Source of the DNA: Xiphias gladius
Taxonomy: Eukaryota > Chordata > Actinopteri > Istiophoriformes > Xiphiidae
Length of the DNA stretch: 64,000 nt
Direction: 5' to 3'
Assembly: GCF_016859285.1 (NCBI RefSeq)
Contig: NC_053404.1
Location: 12,984,105-13,048,104 of the forward strand
Each line of letters starts with the position of its first letter. Positions within the stretch are counted from its first letter, which is position 1. Positions 47,301 through 60,410 of this stretch are shown here, in pieces. The position numbers were made by a program, and so were the translations under genes. The notes beneath the pieces were generated by a model. That model was not told the origin of the DNA, searched no databases, and saw only the letters and a list, made by a program, of their open reading frames with translations.

Positions 47301-50300
47301 GCAATTTCCATGCAATACAATATTCATATCACTATTGATGCTTAGAATCATTGACATAAAGAAATTCTGGCAGCATTAAAAATCTTCTCTTCTTTTACTC
47401 TCTCCACTTTTGCCCTGTGTCTTTTTAGCAATGATGACGATGAAGAACTGCACTCCACAGATCCAGAGAGTAAAGAGAAGAGCAAAGATAAAAAGACACT
47501 GTGCAAAGTAAAGTGGTCCCGAGATGAGGTAAGTTTATTTGAGGTACAAGTGAGGTCTGCACTCACAGAAGTTTTATAGGTTATTTGAGTGTGTAAGATA
47601 GAGACTTAACACTCCATGAGATTTGTATTTTATCTTCTTGCAAATAAGAATGTGTTTAAGTGTGCTCTCCTTATGTCATAGTTGAAATCTAATGATCACT
47701 ACTGTTAGTTTCTTCAGTAATATAATGAAAGTGGACAGAGTGTTAATGTTAATGAAGAAGGTTCCTCAGGAGGGATACTGTAGAGCCTTCATTCTTTCTC
47801 TTTCCCACCTCTCCCTGTTTTTAGGATGAAAAGCTGAAAAAGCTTGTCGAGCAGCATGGAACTGACTCCTGGAAATTAATAGCCAACTTTTTTCCAGTAA
47901 GTATACAGTGTAATATGTCTGTGTTGTGACAATTAAGAGTAGTATCTCATTGCTTCATTCCATACAAGTCCATCCCTTTCCTTTTTCACAGTTAATAACC
48001 ATCCAAACCATTTAGTAATCCCATAATTCACATTGTTCCTTAATAGGTTGTTTTTAACAGTGATGATAAGTCATGGGTGCAGTGACTGGAGAGGCAGATG
48101 TATTTAGCAGTAGGTAAAACTGTGAAGTAGTGGTTGGTGTAATGAGGTGTTGCGTTTTGTGTTTCTCTGTCACAGGGGAGGACAGATGGCCAGTGTCAGC
48201 ACCGCTGGCAGAAGGTGCTCAACCCAGAACTGGTGAAAGGACCCTGGACAAAAGAGGAAGATCAAAAGGTAAGAGGAGCTGGGAGTTCCTGTTCTTGGCA
48301 GAAAGAGGGACGACAAAATAGGTAAATGATAAGTGAAATAGAAGGAAGCTTTTTGGAAGTGTCAAGAGCTTAGTCTAAGCTAAAGAACACAATACATATA
48401 AAAATGCTACAATATGCAATGTATCTTTTACCTTCAGATCAATAGAACTGAGCACATGCGTGAGCTTACCTCCCGCCAAAAACCTTCTTTGCCTTAGCTT
48501 TTTTTACTTTTTTTTTTTTGCAAAGTAAATGCTCCACTACATCATCCCTAATAAAACACAGACTTTCCAAGTCACTAGGTTAGAGCCGAGCCCTTCTTTG
48601 TACAAAGTCAAGCTCTAATGTCTTCCCCAGCTCTAAGATGAGCAATGCATTCCTTAAATGGATCACTATTCTTCAAGAATGTTAAGAATGGTGTCTCATT
48701 CTTCTGAAATCTTGGCATCATAAGAGAAACACAGAGCTATCAATAATAGGTGGAGCTGCCAGCAATGACATCACAACATTTTTCAGCTGTAACAGAAACA
48801 GCCAAACAAGCTCTGCTTCTGCAGTCAAAGCTTTCTTAACACTGGAGCTGCTGTTGGCTATAAATAAGAAAAGTAGCTCTTTATACAAGCTTGTACTTTG
48901 AATGAATCCAATTACAGTCTTATTCCATCCTCATAAAGTAAAAGATGACAGAGAACACTACCAAAATATGCAACAGTGTATGGATTATAATTTTCTGATT
49001 TAGATATCAGTACTGTCTACTAAATATCCCTCCTCTGGTGATGTTTGTACAGGTTATTGACCTGGTACACAAGTATGGCCCCAAGCGTTGGTCAGTGATC
49101 GCAAAACACCTCCAGGGGAGGATTGGAAAGCAGTGCCGTGAACGGTGGCACAATCACCTTAACCCAGAGGTGAAAAAGTCTTCATGGACTCAGGAAGAGG
49201 ATCGAATAATCTATGAAGCCCACAAACGTCTGGGAAACCGTTGGGCAGAGATCTCCAAGCTTCTTCCTGGACGGTAATATAGCCTCACACACTCATTGCA
49301 TATCACTATATCTAGTTAAAGTGATTACAGAGGTGATTTGGTACAAAATACTGATCTCCCCAAAAGAACGGACAACTCCATCAAGAACCACTGGAACTCC
49401 ACCATGAGGAGGAAGGTGGAGCATGAAGGCTACCTGCAAGACGACTGCAAGACTTTGACTTCCTCTCATTCTGGAGGGAAGAGACGCCACCACAGGCTGT
49501 GTCCCCCAACTCCAGCAGAGCCCCAGAACTGTGATCACAGTCCCCTGTCGATACCGGAACCCAACCAGGTCCAATTTCAGTTTGCGCTTCACACTATATG
49601 GTGTTTTATTCTCTTTTATTTTTCTCCACATTAAGTTTTACTTGAGTGTAATTCTCTTTTTTTTAGATAGGGGGATATCCATATGATCCTCACACTGGGC
49701 ACATGATAGACAGTCTTCCTGAAAATTCAGGCCTCATACCGGTGAGTCTCTGTGTATTTCTCTGCATGTCAGTGGGGAAAACTTGTCACATTCTTTATTT
49801 TCTGGACTTTCTGTAGATATCCTTGTGATTGCTAACTCTGGACTTCAAGTCAAATACTTGAATGTCCTGTTATTTTCATCTAACATTCAACAGACAAAAG
49901 GGGTAAATCTCAAATGCTCCCGTAAATATTTTATGTGTAAATCTGTTTTTTGTCTGGTTTTCTTAACTCTTTCCTTTCCTCCTGTCCTCTTGACCTCTCC
50001 TCCATGACATTTGTTTATTCCAGCCATCCTGCCTGGATGATCCTGACAGAGAGCAAAGAATTAAGGAGCTTGAGCTGCTGCTTATGTCAGCAGAGAATGA
50101 AGTCCAGCGACAAGTGCAGTGCAGAGGTCCATGTGTAAGAACACACTCCGAATGTGTGTTAGCATACTTAGCCAGCATAGCCCGCCTGTGTCTGTAGCTT
50201 ACATACACTGTAAAAAGTGTCATTTTAATATTATATATGTTACTTAACTGAGTCTTAAAATCACATTAAAGAGAGATAAGGGCAGAATCTTACAAATTTT

Positions 50301-53300
50301 CTTGAACCCAATGTTATTTTTAGCCTTTATCTGGTTTGATTTTTTTTTTTTTAAAGAAAAAGAAAGACACTGACATTTGATTATAGAAAAATTGGCTTTA
50401 CCTTGCTTTAAGAAAAAGATGATTTTAAGACTCAAATCTAATTAATTCAGTAACTGACTTTTTGCAGTGTATACATGTGAAAACAAGAATGGCGCACATG
50501 TATGCGTGCCTGTAGCCTGATTTGCTGTAGTGTTGCTATAGTAACTACCTTCCCATCTTGCTACTCATTCAGACTGGCCTGAAACTGTGCTTGGTAGCCA
50601 CCTACACCCCCTAGTACCATTGCCCCAACATGAACCCACTCCCTCATCTCCTCCAGTCCCTATGCCCACGCCCATCTAGCAGTTTGGTTTTGACCCAAAC
50701 ACTCTCTCTCTCTCTCCTGTTCCTATCCTGTCCCCCCTGAAATTGTTTTCACATTTCACTCACTGCATTTTATACCCCATTCTTCACAGTCAAGACTTCA
50801 TATTGTAAGATTTAGTGGTCAAGATTGCCTTAATATGTTGTAGTATAACTATTGTTTTCCACACTTTTCAAGTCAAATCATTTCAAAACTGATCTTTACA
50901 AGTTTAGAATGATTTTACACAACATCTGCCAGTTCCACTTCATATCAGCCCCCAAACTGCTGCTTGAGCCAAAGGTCTAACATCAGCGTTCTCTCCCTCC
51001 TGTCCCTCAGAGCTTGGAGCAGTACTCAGCCTGGTCAGACAGTGTGTTGGATGACACATTAACCACAAGTAGCAGTAGCCTGGAGGAGCAGGCAGAGAGA
51101 AGACCCTGGAGGGGCCCTGAGATTCCCCAGGGTCCTTCAGCACAGCTTCCTGTCTCTCCAAACAGGTTCCTGGCTGTGGAGGCCAGCACTGTGCTCTCCA
51201 CCCTGCAGAACATACCAGAATTTGCAGAAACCATGGAGCTTCTTGACTCTGTAAGTAATAGAAGGAGCACAAAAGAGAACAAATGTATCTCAGTGTGAAT
51301 TTGTTGAAAACACTCATGAATGTATTAAAGATCTACTGTAGATGTCTTTTGCTCTGCAGGACCCTGTTGCATGGAGCAACGTGGCCAGTTTCGACCTGTC
51401 AGAGACAGCGACACCACCCAGGCACAATCAGGCAGGCTACACAACTCTCCTGCATGAGAGGATGACTGATAATTCAATGGGTTACACAGTCAACACAACT
51501 GCCATTTCAGGCCGAGACAAGAACTGTGCTCCATTTGGTCTTGGCAGTGTCACCTCCCTGACTCCCATCAACTCATCCAAACCCTCCCAGGAATCGATTG
51601 GAAGGAGGAGGAGAAGAGAGAGGGGGGAACCGTCTCCTTTGTGCGACAGGACCTGCTCCTCCCTCTTAGAAAATATCTCAAATTCTCCCAAGAAAACGCC
51701 CACAAAGTCACTGCCATTTACCCCATCACGAGTAAATTAAATCAGTTTTTCTTTCAACACACCATAATCCCCACTACAGCTGAGTACTTTTTCTTTGTGG
51801 TTGCACTGGTCATGTGCCTGACATTCCTTGTGTGGTTTTTTCCTCAGTTCTGCAACATAACAGGGACGGAGCATCTGAATCTGGATAACCCTGCCCTCAC
51901 CTCAACTCCTGTATGTGGCCAAAAGTGTCTCCTCTACACACCGCTCCACAAAGAAACCACACCTAAGCACCAGAAAGAGAATGATGGGTAAATAAATATA
52001 TAAAAGCAGTATACATCCCTAAAGAGCTAGCATAAAAGCCAGAAGCTTATTATGCATTGTGATAATTTCCCACAAGAATCTTTAATCTAAATCTAATCAG
52101 ATTGTTATGAGGAGAGTACTTGGTGTTTAATATTCTCTATCAACTTTATAGTTCGCGGACCCCCAAATTCCGTAAAACTGTAATGATTCCAACCCCAAGG
52201 ACACCGACTCCTTTCAAAAATGCTTTGGCTGCCCAGGAGAAAATGCATGGGCCCCTGAAAATGGAGGTAAGACATCAAATGTGGCTGTCTGCAATAAACC
52301 TGTGTGCCTGTATTTATGATAACTTTATTATATATACAGTATATGGCTCCCTGCTGTTGTGGTTATATTCACTTTATGTATCTGTGTTTTTCAGCCGCAG
52401 CCTTTGGCATTTCTAGAAGAGGACATCCGAGAAGTTCTTAAGCAGGAGACTGGAGCAGACATCTTCAACAGAGCAGACGTCCAGCCAGACTACAGAGCAT
52501 GGAAACATAATGTATGTTTCCATGCTCTGTAGTCTGCCATTACTTCATGACTAATCTGCTCTCTGTTATCAGAAGAAACAAATTAATTTGTTGTTGTTGT
52601 TAAAATAAATATTTTAATAAATAATTATTAAAAAATTATAATAATAATACACACATTAAAATTGTAGTCTATCATTGATTAAAAAAGAGGATTTACTGGT
52701 TGTGTCTTGCTCCTTTGATTTCAGATGGATGGCCCAGCCAGAAAAGTGCGCAAGTCCCTTGTGCTAGACCCTTGGGGGAAAGACTGCCTTGACGTCGTAC
52801 TCTTCCAAGAGCAGGTCAATGACGCAAAAGTAAGTCACTTCAGGGACACTTGTTCGAAATCACTGGTTCAGATCTTGCAGCTAGACAAGAACACTAACTT
52901 GGTAACTACTGCTGATGTGGGGTCGAGTGGTGCACATAACCTCTCACTTGCAAGCAGTTGTGATATGTGGTTTACGGGGGAACTTCAAAATGTAAAAATG
53001 TGGAGAGTTGAGTCGGTTGACCATGCATGCATACTTGCCCTGTTGATTCAGCCTTTGGAATTGTCTCAAAGTGTAACAATACATTTAAAATGCTATCGTA
53101 TTTGAATTAAATTTAGGGCAACCATTACTTTTATTGTTAATCTACTTCTTTATTACAAGCTACACCATTCACTTAATATGAAATTGCAGGTGCCAGAAGA
53201 AAGTCTACTGACGAGCTCCTCACTGATCACCCCGATCACTGAGCAAGAGGAGTGCAGCCGACCTTTGACTTCTGGGAGAGAGGAGCCCTCACTAGTCCCT

Positions 53301-53807
53301 GTACATCCCCATCACTTCACTAGTCCACAGGTGAAGAAGCTCCCTGCCTCCCACAAAACACCAAAACATGCAGCGGTACAGGTATGTTAAAAAAAATGTT
53401 TTTAAATAAACTGTAGATGTGGAATCCTGCATTAAAATATTCTAATACCTTAGGAAGTCTTCTTTGGGTTTGCCATTATGGGTATAACTGCAGATCATTT
53501 ATGAAAGAGCAGTGGTGGCAGAGAACCTATAACTTTAGTTAGTTTGCCAATACGGTACATTTCAGAGAATTGATGTGAACTATAGATACAGGATAGTGTA
53601 AAATAGTGTAATTCTGGTAAGTATTGTTTTCGATAGTGAGGGGGAAGCTACTCAAGTAAGTGTTGGTCATTCTCTCTGCAGGTGAGTGAGTGGGAAGCAG
53701 TGGTTTATGGGAAGACCGAAGACCAGCTGATTATGACAGAACAGGCCCGTCAATACCTGAACCCTTACACATCGTCTGGCTCTACCTCGAGGGCCCTTGT
53801 GCTTTAA
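44324..53807 (+). CDS. mybl1: A-Myb transcription factor (MYBL1)
   Basis: MYBL1 is the nuclear Myb factor that controls male meiotic (pachytene) genes. Sixteen coding exons join in phase: 44324-44346, 47429-47528, 47825-47896, 48176-48268, 49053-49273, 49367-49568, 49667-49741, 50024-50134, 51011-51250, 51360-51731, 51848-51987, 52152-52266, 52395-52511, 52725-52829, 53190-53381 and 53682-53807. The product is 767 aa (human 752). The three Myb repeats span about residues 30-185 and carry [32 protein letters not shown] and [18 protein letters not shown]. The transactivation region includes [20 protein letters not shown]. The leucine-rich negative regulatory part contains [35 protein letters not shown] and [17 protein letters not shown]. 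The end reads [18 protein letters not shown]. The start (MDNVKSRS) is shorter than the mammalian one. The exon 13 donor sits in a perfect hairpin. Confidence 0.96.
46718..46757. repeat. Short tandem duplication in mybl1 intron 1
   Basis: Two adjacent copies of an about 20-base unit (ACTATTAACATNTTCCAC) lie here. Confidence 0.7.
52486..52536. repeat. Perfect 24-bp inverted repeat spanning the mybl1 exon 13 splice donor
   Basis: Positions 52486-52509 are the exact reverse complement of 52513-52536, with a 3-base spacer (ATG, 52510-52512). The exon ends at 52511, so the GTATGT donor starts in the loop and runs into the right arm. In RNA this forms a 24-bp hairpin with the splice site at its tip. 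Confidence 0.97.
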
Positions 53808-55464
53808 AGCCATCCCCTCGCTGTGCAGGCAACACTACTACACCCATCCAACAACTAAAACCTCCACTGAATCCTGTAAGAGACAATCCAGTGAAGACAA
53901 ATGATTTATTTTTCTTTTTGATGCAGAAATGCACTGCCAAGGACGTCCACAAAAAGGCATGGCTGCTGGTATTGTTTTCAACACGTTTCTATTTGACTAC
54001 CCAAGTACTTTGTTGTTTATACATTTGGCCTGTACTTTCTTTTGAACACACACAACCTGGCTACATGAGAAGTTTTGTACAGATATAAAAATGCCTAGAT
54101 TTTTTTTCTGCACTAGTCAGTAATGTTGAAACTACCTGCACATACAGTAGGCTGTAGAAATAGTGTTTATTACTAGCATTGGCTGCTTCTGAGTTTATAT
54201 TGTTAATATATTGTTTAAATAACAAGAAAGACATTTTATAACGGGACGCTACTCATTGTGTATCTCATCCAACTTGTTTTGCTAAACTGCCCCATTGCTG
54301 TTATCAGATAAAAACCACGTACATGTGACATTTTTAGCTTTTTATTGAAACCCATGTATTTTTAAAATCACATCATGGGTTTTGAACAGACACAGACAGA
54401 CAGATAGACACATAGAGTACAGTATATAATGTTAACCATGGCTTTTAAATTAGAGACACAAAAGGAAGGTACGTGGTTTTTTTGGGACAGCAGTGTTACA
54501 TTTCTGAATGCTTATCCATGGTGATGTGAAGTTTTGAGGATGGAAATAGGAAGCTGTCAGTATTGCACTACTGAGTTGATTTTTCTGCTGAGAAAGGAGC
54601 AGTAATTTTAAGGGCAAACTGGATAGCACTTGTGATGGTATCTTTTTTTAATAAGACAACTTTTCCTTTCCAAGGCCATAGTGTCCGTTGAGACATCGGT
54701 TGAATGTATTTCATTGCAATGTACATGTGTAAGAACCTCAAGAATGGAAGGGTACCTTTATGTTTATTTCTGTTTGTTTTATTTATTATCTGACAGCTCT
54801 AAAGCTTAGATATTAATATAAATCGGATACCATAAGTTTTTTGTTTGTTTTTTTTTTTAAAGAAGTTTAACTTTGCTGACAAAACAGCCTCAAAACCCTC
54901 ACTTGCTCTAAAAGCAGTTCTCTCTGTAATACAAAATGAATGGTCACCATTGCTTTTGTCAGTCATTTCAGTGTGTCACAGGCAATATCGACCAGTTTTC
55001 ATATCATCAGTGTTCTACAACAGGCATTTGGTCGAGAAGGCTGTAGGTTTTATTTATTTAATGTCTACTAATTTATTTATTTCTTACACAAAAAAAACAT
55101 TTAAGAGAAATTATTGAAGAATTTTATTGTCTTTTTCAAATTCAGAATTGGGCTACCTTTCAGTTTCATTATTACAAGTTAGAACAACATTCACTGCCAC
55201 TAATTTATGTTTAATATCTTATCCTCAACAGGCAAGATCTAGGAAAAAAATCACTGTGTAGTTGAATCTGTGATCTTGTAACATATAGATAGGACATTTT
55301 TATTCCTTTGATTCAAATGTGCTCTTCACTAATAGGTAGCAGGACTCCATCTCCGACCTCTAATCATAGACAAATTGCACTTTTTACTCATCATTTAATT
55401 TTAAATGTTTGTTTGTTCATTGTGATGATGTAGCTCTTGTCCTTTTTTATTTTATTTTTTTTTA

Positions 55465-55537
<73 letters not shown>

Positions 55538-56700
55538 TGTGTGTGTTTTACATGGATGTCTCCCCTTTACGTAATAAATGCTGACATTAAGATCATGCTG
55601 CTTGATTTTAACACATGCTTTTCTCCTGTTCTGCTGCAGAAAAGTGTGTTTATACTTCATAAAAGCCTTGCATAAAACATTTTTAGTCAGATGGCTCTGG
55701 GCAAAATAAAATCAAAACTAACACAAACCATCCCATTAAAACAAGATTTATATTTGATCACTGCAGCAGCAAGTGTGTCTTCAACCTCGTATCCTGCTGA
55801 AATGTCTTTGAGCAAGACCCTAAATCCCTGCCTGCTCACTCATTATAAAATGTAGCATGAATTCGGGTTTGGTTCTGAAGAAATGTACCACTGCACTGTG
55901 CTTTCATAGTAACTGATACATTTTATTTTTACCCATCCTGAAACACACTTTCTATAATCTGGTTAAGTAACACCACAGCTATAAATGGTCTTCTTTGTAT
56001 TATCGGCATTAATCAATCCAGTATTAGTAATAATCTGGATTATCCTGCATTAAGCATTTGAGTGTGAATAAGAAGGGAATTTTGTCAGGGAGATCAAGTG
56101 GAAAGATTAGGAGTATATAGTACACAACTCTAAAACAAAGTAGACAAACATCCACATAAGACATTTGTATTTGAATCTGGTGGTTGAGATGTGTCTAATC
56201 TGTATATATTTGTGTTATATGTTCTGTTTGTTGGTTTGACTTGTGTTTGTACATTCCATTTGTTAAATTCAAGTTAATATCTTTGTATGTTAACAACACT
56301 TGGCCATGTAACACCACAGGTTTTGAGGGAATTAAGTACATAGACAGGATAGTAGCATCTGCCATATACTACTGTAGTTATGCATGAGCAATACACAAGA
56401 TGCTGGACTTTGCTTTCATTTACAAGGTGAATCACAGATGTAACACTCACGCTATATTTTGTAGCATTTTCAGCTGAAATAATAACCAAGGTACCATAGA
56501 AATCCTGCCAACTGTCTTTGTAACCATGTACTTAATTTGAAAAAATAAATGCATTTGTTGCATGACCTTATGGTTTTCTGAATTTCCTGTGTTTCTCTGC
56601 CATGTGACCCAATAAAAATTAGTGTATTTTACATGGTGTTTCCCATGTAATAAAGATTTCTGGTGATGCTTTAGTTTTTCTGACATGCTCACAGCAGGCA
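53808..56700 (+). other. mybl1 3'UTR and downstream flank
   Basis: This AT-rich stretch holds several possible poly(A) signals (AATAAA near 55705, 56544, 56611 and 56649). A long GT repeat lies within it. No other gene is seen. Confidence 0.5.
55468..55546. repeat. (GT)n microsatellite
   Basis: An almost uninterrupted GT dinucleotide run of about 75 bases. Confidence 0.97.
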
Positions 56701-57739
56701 TGACAACCTCTTGCCTTATTGCCAAAAACTGATTCCTTGAAAGCCGTTTTCTTTAGGAAAAAGGAAATACAAATCCACTGCCTTTAATTGTATTTGGTCA
56801 CTTTTCCCCAGATGGAGCTTACAGCCAAGCAGGTGAATTGTTGAAGGCTGGGTTCGACGACTGATAGAGTGGTTTAAGATGACTCCCATGTCATATGCGT
56901 ATGTATATGTTTGGATGCTGTCAACTTGGCCTGGGGTCTAGGGACACGAGCCCCCTCCATCAGAACAAGAGGCCTCTCCACAGGGTCAGCTGCTGGCCCT
57001 AAAGGGGACCACTCACCCATGACTTAATGCCCCTAGGCTCCTTTGTCCCCAGGGCTGTTGGTTTTACAAGCCCATTCACTCAATTGCCCCCCAAATGGAA
57101 GGAGGCAAAGAACATGATGACTTGCCTTATGCTGAAGGAGCAGCAGTGCACACTCATACAAACAATGTGCAAATAAACACACAGGCACCGCATGCACGCC
57201 ATGTCCACTTAATCAATCTATCCTCCCTACTCTCTCATTCTTGTACAAGAGGATCTTTTGTTCTTGTGTGACCCACACTAAGTGTTGAAAGATGTCAGGG
57301 ACCTTTTGCCTCTTAATTGGTTATTGGCAGCCGCCTTTCCACCTTATGCTTCATGCATTTATTTAAGAGAAGTAATCCTTACATTATAGTGACTTATTGA
57401 CATGTAGACAGATAACCTGTTGTACAGATTTCCAAAGCAGTCACTGTAAGAATAATTAACAGTTTATCATATTTTCCTTTTAATTTGAATATACTGTAAA
57501 ACTTGACATGCCATAGTGTTCACCACTCAAATTTTATTATCCAGTACAGGTCCTGTCCCTCTAAATCTCTTGTCATTAGGACAACCACTAATTGACTTCA
57601 TAAGGTGTGTGTGTGTGTGTCTGTGTGTTCATATTTGTGTTTAACTTGTACATTGAAAACATGAAACAGCCTGCAAGCGTCCAACCAAATCTCCCCTGCC
57701 TTCTTCCTCTGAACACACAGCCATAAGCAAGCGCACAAA

Positions 57740-57747
<8 letters not shown>

Positions 57748-57820
<73 letters not shown>
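57748..57820. repeat. (CA)n microsatellite
   Basis: An uninterrupted CA run of about 72 bases. It creates spurious Cys-Val repeats in minus-strand open frames. Confidence 0.97.
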
Positions 57821-57822
<2 letters not shown>

Positions 57823-58777
57823 TTTGCCTTTGTGTATGCTAGACAGCAGATGGCAGCCCATTATAGGGCTGACAGAGCAGTCATCTGGCAGGCACCCTGT
57901 TAGCCCTCCTCCCTCTCTCTTTCCCCCATTCCCCCGAAGACACACAGCACAAAACAGCAGGGATAGGACACTTTTAGGCGGGAGAGTCCACAGCCCTGGG
58001 ATTTTGTGATTGTGTGTGTGTGTGTTAAAATTGGACCCTGGCCTTTCTGCCCTATATAGGTCACTGTTTCCACTTGTGTGTGTCAGCACCATGTGAGGTA
58101 AGTCAGGCTCCCATTTGACTGAGGACTTGCTATGGTTTGAAGCAACAGTATGTGGCCTTATCTGAATTTTAATAAATAACTTTCAAGCGTATATAAGTGA
58201 GTGCTAATCCCAGGTGAAATAAGAAGCCAGTAGTTATCAGAAAAGTGATACGTCTACTATCATATACCTCCTATTTATGCACATATTTTAAAGTACATCT
58301 CATTAAGGGAACCTCAATGAAAATATGTAATCTGGTTTATGCAAGATATTCTCTGTAATTCCTATTGAAATAAGTCACAAGATTGAGATAAGCTGTAACA
58401 GTAACAGCAGTGGAAAGCCCTCTCAGATACTCTAATCATGAATCAGACTTTGCTCAAGGGACCAGTGTAGCTGTCCTTTTTTTGTAACATTTACACCCTT
58501 CCCTTTGCAAGACATGCCTCCCAAACACTGGCCCCAGAGTGACTGCCTCCTACAGCCTTTATTACAAAGGATTATAAAACAGTGAATATCAAACAGTGGG
58601 GGAGGAGGAGGAGTGTGTTTCCCCACGGAGGTCAAGGCCAAGGTTAGGATTAGGTTTGGTGTTTGTGTCCTCTGCAAGGAGGTAATCTACAGCCCACCCT
58701 ATAGAGACTGTGCTGCAGGGACATGCTGGGAGGCTCCACAGAAGAAGAGTAGTGTGACTTCTTAGAGCTGCTTTGGT

Positions 58778-58791
58778 GTTGCCGGGGCAAC
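58778..58791. promoter_or_regulatory. Palindromic X-box-like motif in the mybl1/vxn interval
   Basis: GTTGCCGGGGCAAC is a perfect GTTGCC...GGCAAC half-site pair, the strongest RFX-type match in the window, but no promoter is recognised beside it. Confidence 0.35.
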
Positions 58792-59683
58792 CGGCACAAT
58801 CCCTGGTCCTTTGGTGAGGCTTTCAGCAGACCTCAATCACACTTCCTTTTGCTTGAGAGAGTTCTCTCTCCAGCACTGTTAAATAGGAGAGAGGCCCAGT
58901 GCGTTCAAAGGAAAATGAACAGGAGTTGAAGTATGAGGTAATATTCTGAGGCATGTTTCCACTTAAATAAAAACGTGTTAGCCTGTAAGGGTTTGCTGGT
59001 TTTATATCTGTAATGATAATAACTTTAATATTATGCAGCCACACATATACATACATATATACAGATTCACATGAACAGATGAAATAAAGACACACAAATG
59101 ATGAAACAGCCAACTGAAATAACATTGCTTGTAGGTAACAGCATCAGAGTTGTAGAAAAAGTATAAATTTGATCAATGATGCATCATTTATTACTTCATT
59201 GATTGCCACCAACTGTTAAGTTACTTCTCTTAGTAACATTCATGACTGCAGTGACTGTGATTATATATTTTTCAAAGCATATACCTGGCATTTGATCTTG
59301 CCATGCTGACTAACAGGGCAGAAAACAGCAGCTGCTCAGCTCTCTGTACATTCAAACTTTCAGGCATGTTCCACTTTTGGTCACGTCCCCATCAGTAGTG
59401 TCACACCAGGCACTGTCCATCAGATGGAATTTGCAAAGCACCTTCTGTGACAACATTAATTGGTGTGTGTGTGTGTACATTCAAATTGGGGTGTATTAAG
59501 CCTCTTGTTTCTTGAAATAGAGCCAAGTCAAGAATACCTGATATGGCAGCAGGTACCTGCTCAAATCAGGATATTCAAGACCTGTCTTCAATATTTCAGC
59601 AGTTTCTCCGTCACCCCACAACCCCACAGCAGCCCCATTACATTGAACTCAGCTCAGCCACCCAGGACAAAGCGGAGGGCCTC

Positions 59684-60341
59684 TTAGTCACCCTCGAAGG
59701 CCCCGTTGGTGGCTCCCTGGCATTCACTCTTCTTCCTGCACTTGGACAAAATCCTGTCGAGCAGGCCTGGAGATCTGTGTGTCTCAGGTTGAGAGACCAC
59801 AGGCTGAGGCAGAGGGATCTGGGGCCTGCACACCAAGAAGGGGCCCTTGCCTTCACCCTGGCCCCCATCCAGTGCCATTCCTCCTCCCCCTCCTTTTCCT
59901 CCTCCTCCTGCACCACCTCTGCCCCCCCCCCTGAGTGCCTGCAGAATGTGTCCACTGGGGGACAAAGAGGAAATAACAAACACAAAGGCCCTGTTTATTC
60001 CTCATGACCCAAATTCCACTGCTAGCAGACAAGACAGGCACGGAACTGTACAGAGGGCTCTGTGTAGTGTGTGTGCATATGCGTGTGTAAGCAAAGTTTT
60101 GTGGCAGGCTGTCAAATATAAATGCCCCCCACACTCACACAAACTGCAAGAGCTGATACAAGATTTAACATTACCCTTAGAAAATTATTTAATTTTTGAT
60201 GATACATCATAGAAATTCTCTTAAGAATTTGATTGTTCTGTCAAACATTTTCATATCCTTTTAGATGAAAATCTACAAAGCGTTTCCTTTCCCTCCTCTT
60301 TGGCCTTAATGAGATGCGGTGCAGTGAGAGGGGATTGACTA

Positions 60342-60410
<69 letters not shown>

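Larger units (their letters stand above)
56701..59683. other. Intergenic region between mybl1 and vxn (convergent)
   Basis: No gene is seen. A GC-richer patch at about 56810-57130 and another at 57840-58000 stand out from the AT-rich background. The second contains E-boxes CAGATGG and CATCTGG of the neurogenin/NeuroD type. A palindromic X-box, GTTGCCGGGGCAAC, is at 58778-58791. Minus-strand poly(A) candidates for vxn (TTTATT on plus) are at 59187 and 58557. Confidence 0.4.

Noticed and set aside
49293-49631. 112-codon minus-strand open frame at mybl1
   Set aside because: It is antisense to mybl1 exon 6, whose plus-strand frame matches the Myb R3 end.
55391-55675. Open frames on both strands with His-Thr or Cys-Val repeats
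   Set aside because: They are artefacts of the GT repeat at 55468-55546.
57598-58092. 164-codon minus-strand open frame with Cys-Val repeats
   Set aside because: It is created by the CA microsatellite, with no domain content and no splice support.
59543-60007. 154-codon plus-strand open frame in the vxn region
   Set aside because: It overlaps the last vxn exon on the opposite strand. The minus strand carries the conserved vexin C-terminus and a good acceptor, so the plus frame is a shadow of GC-rich coding sequence.
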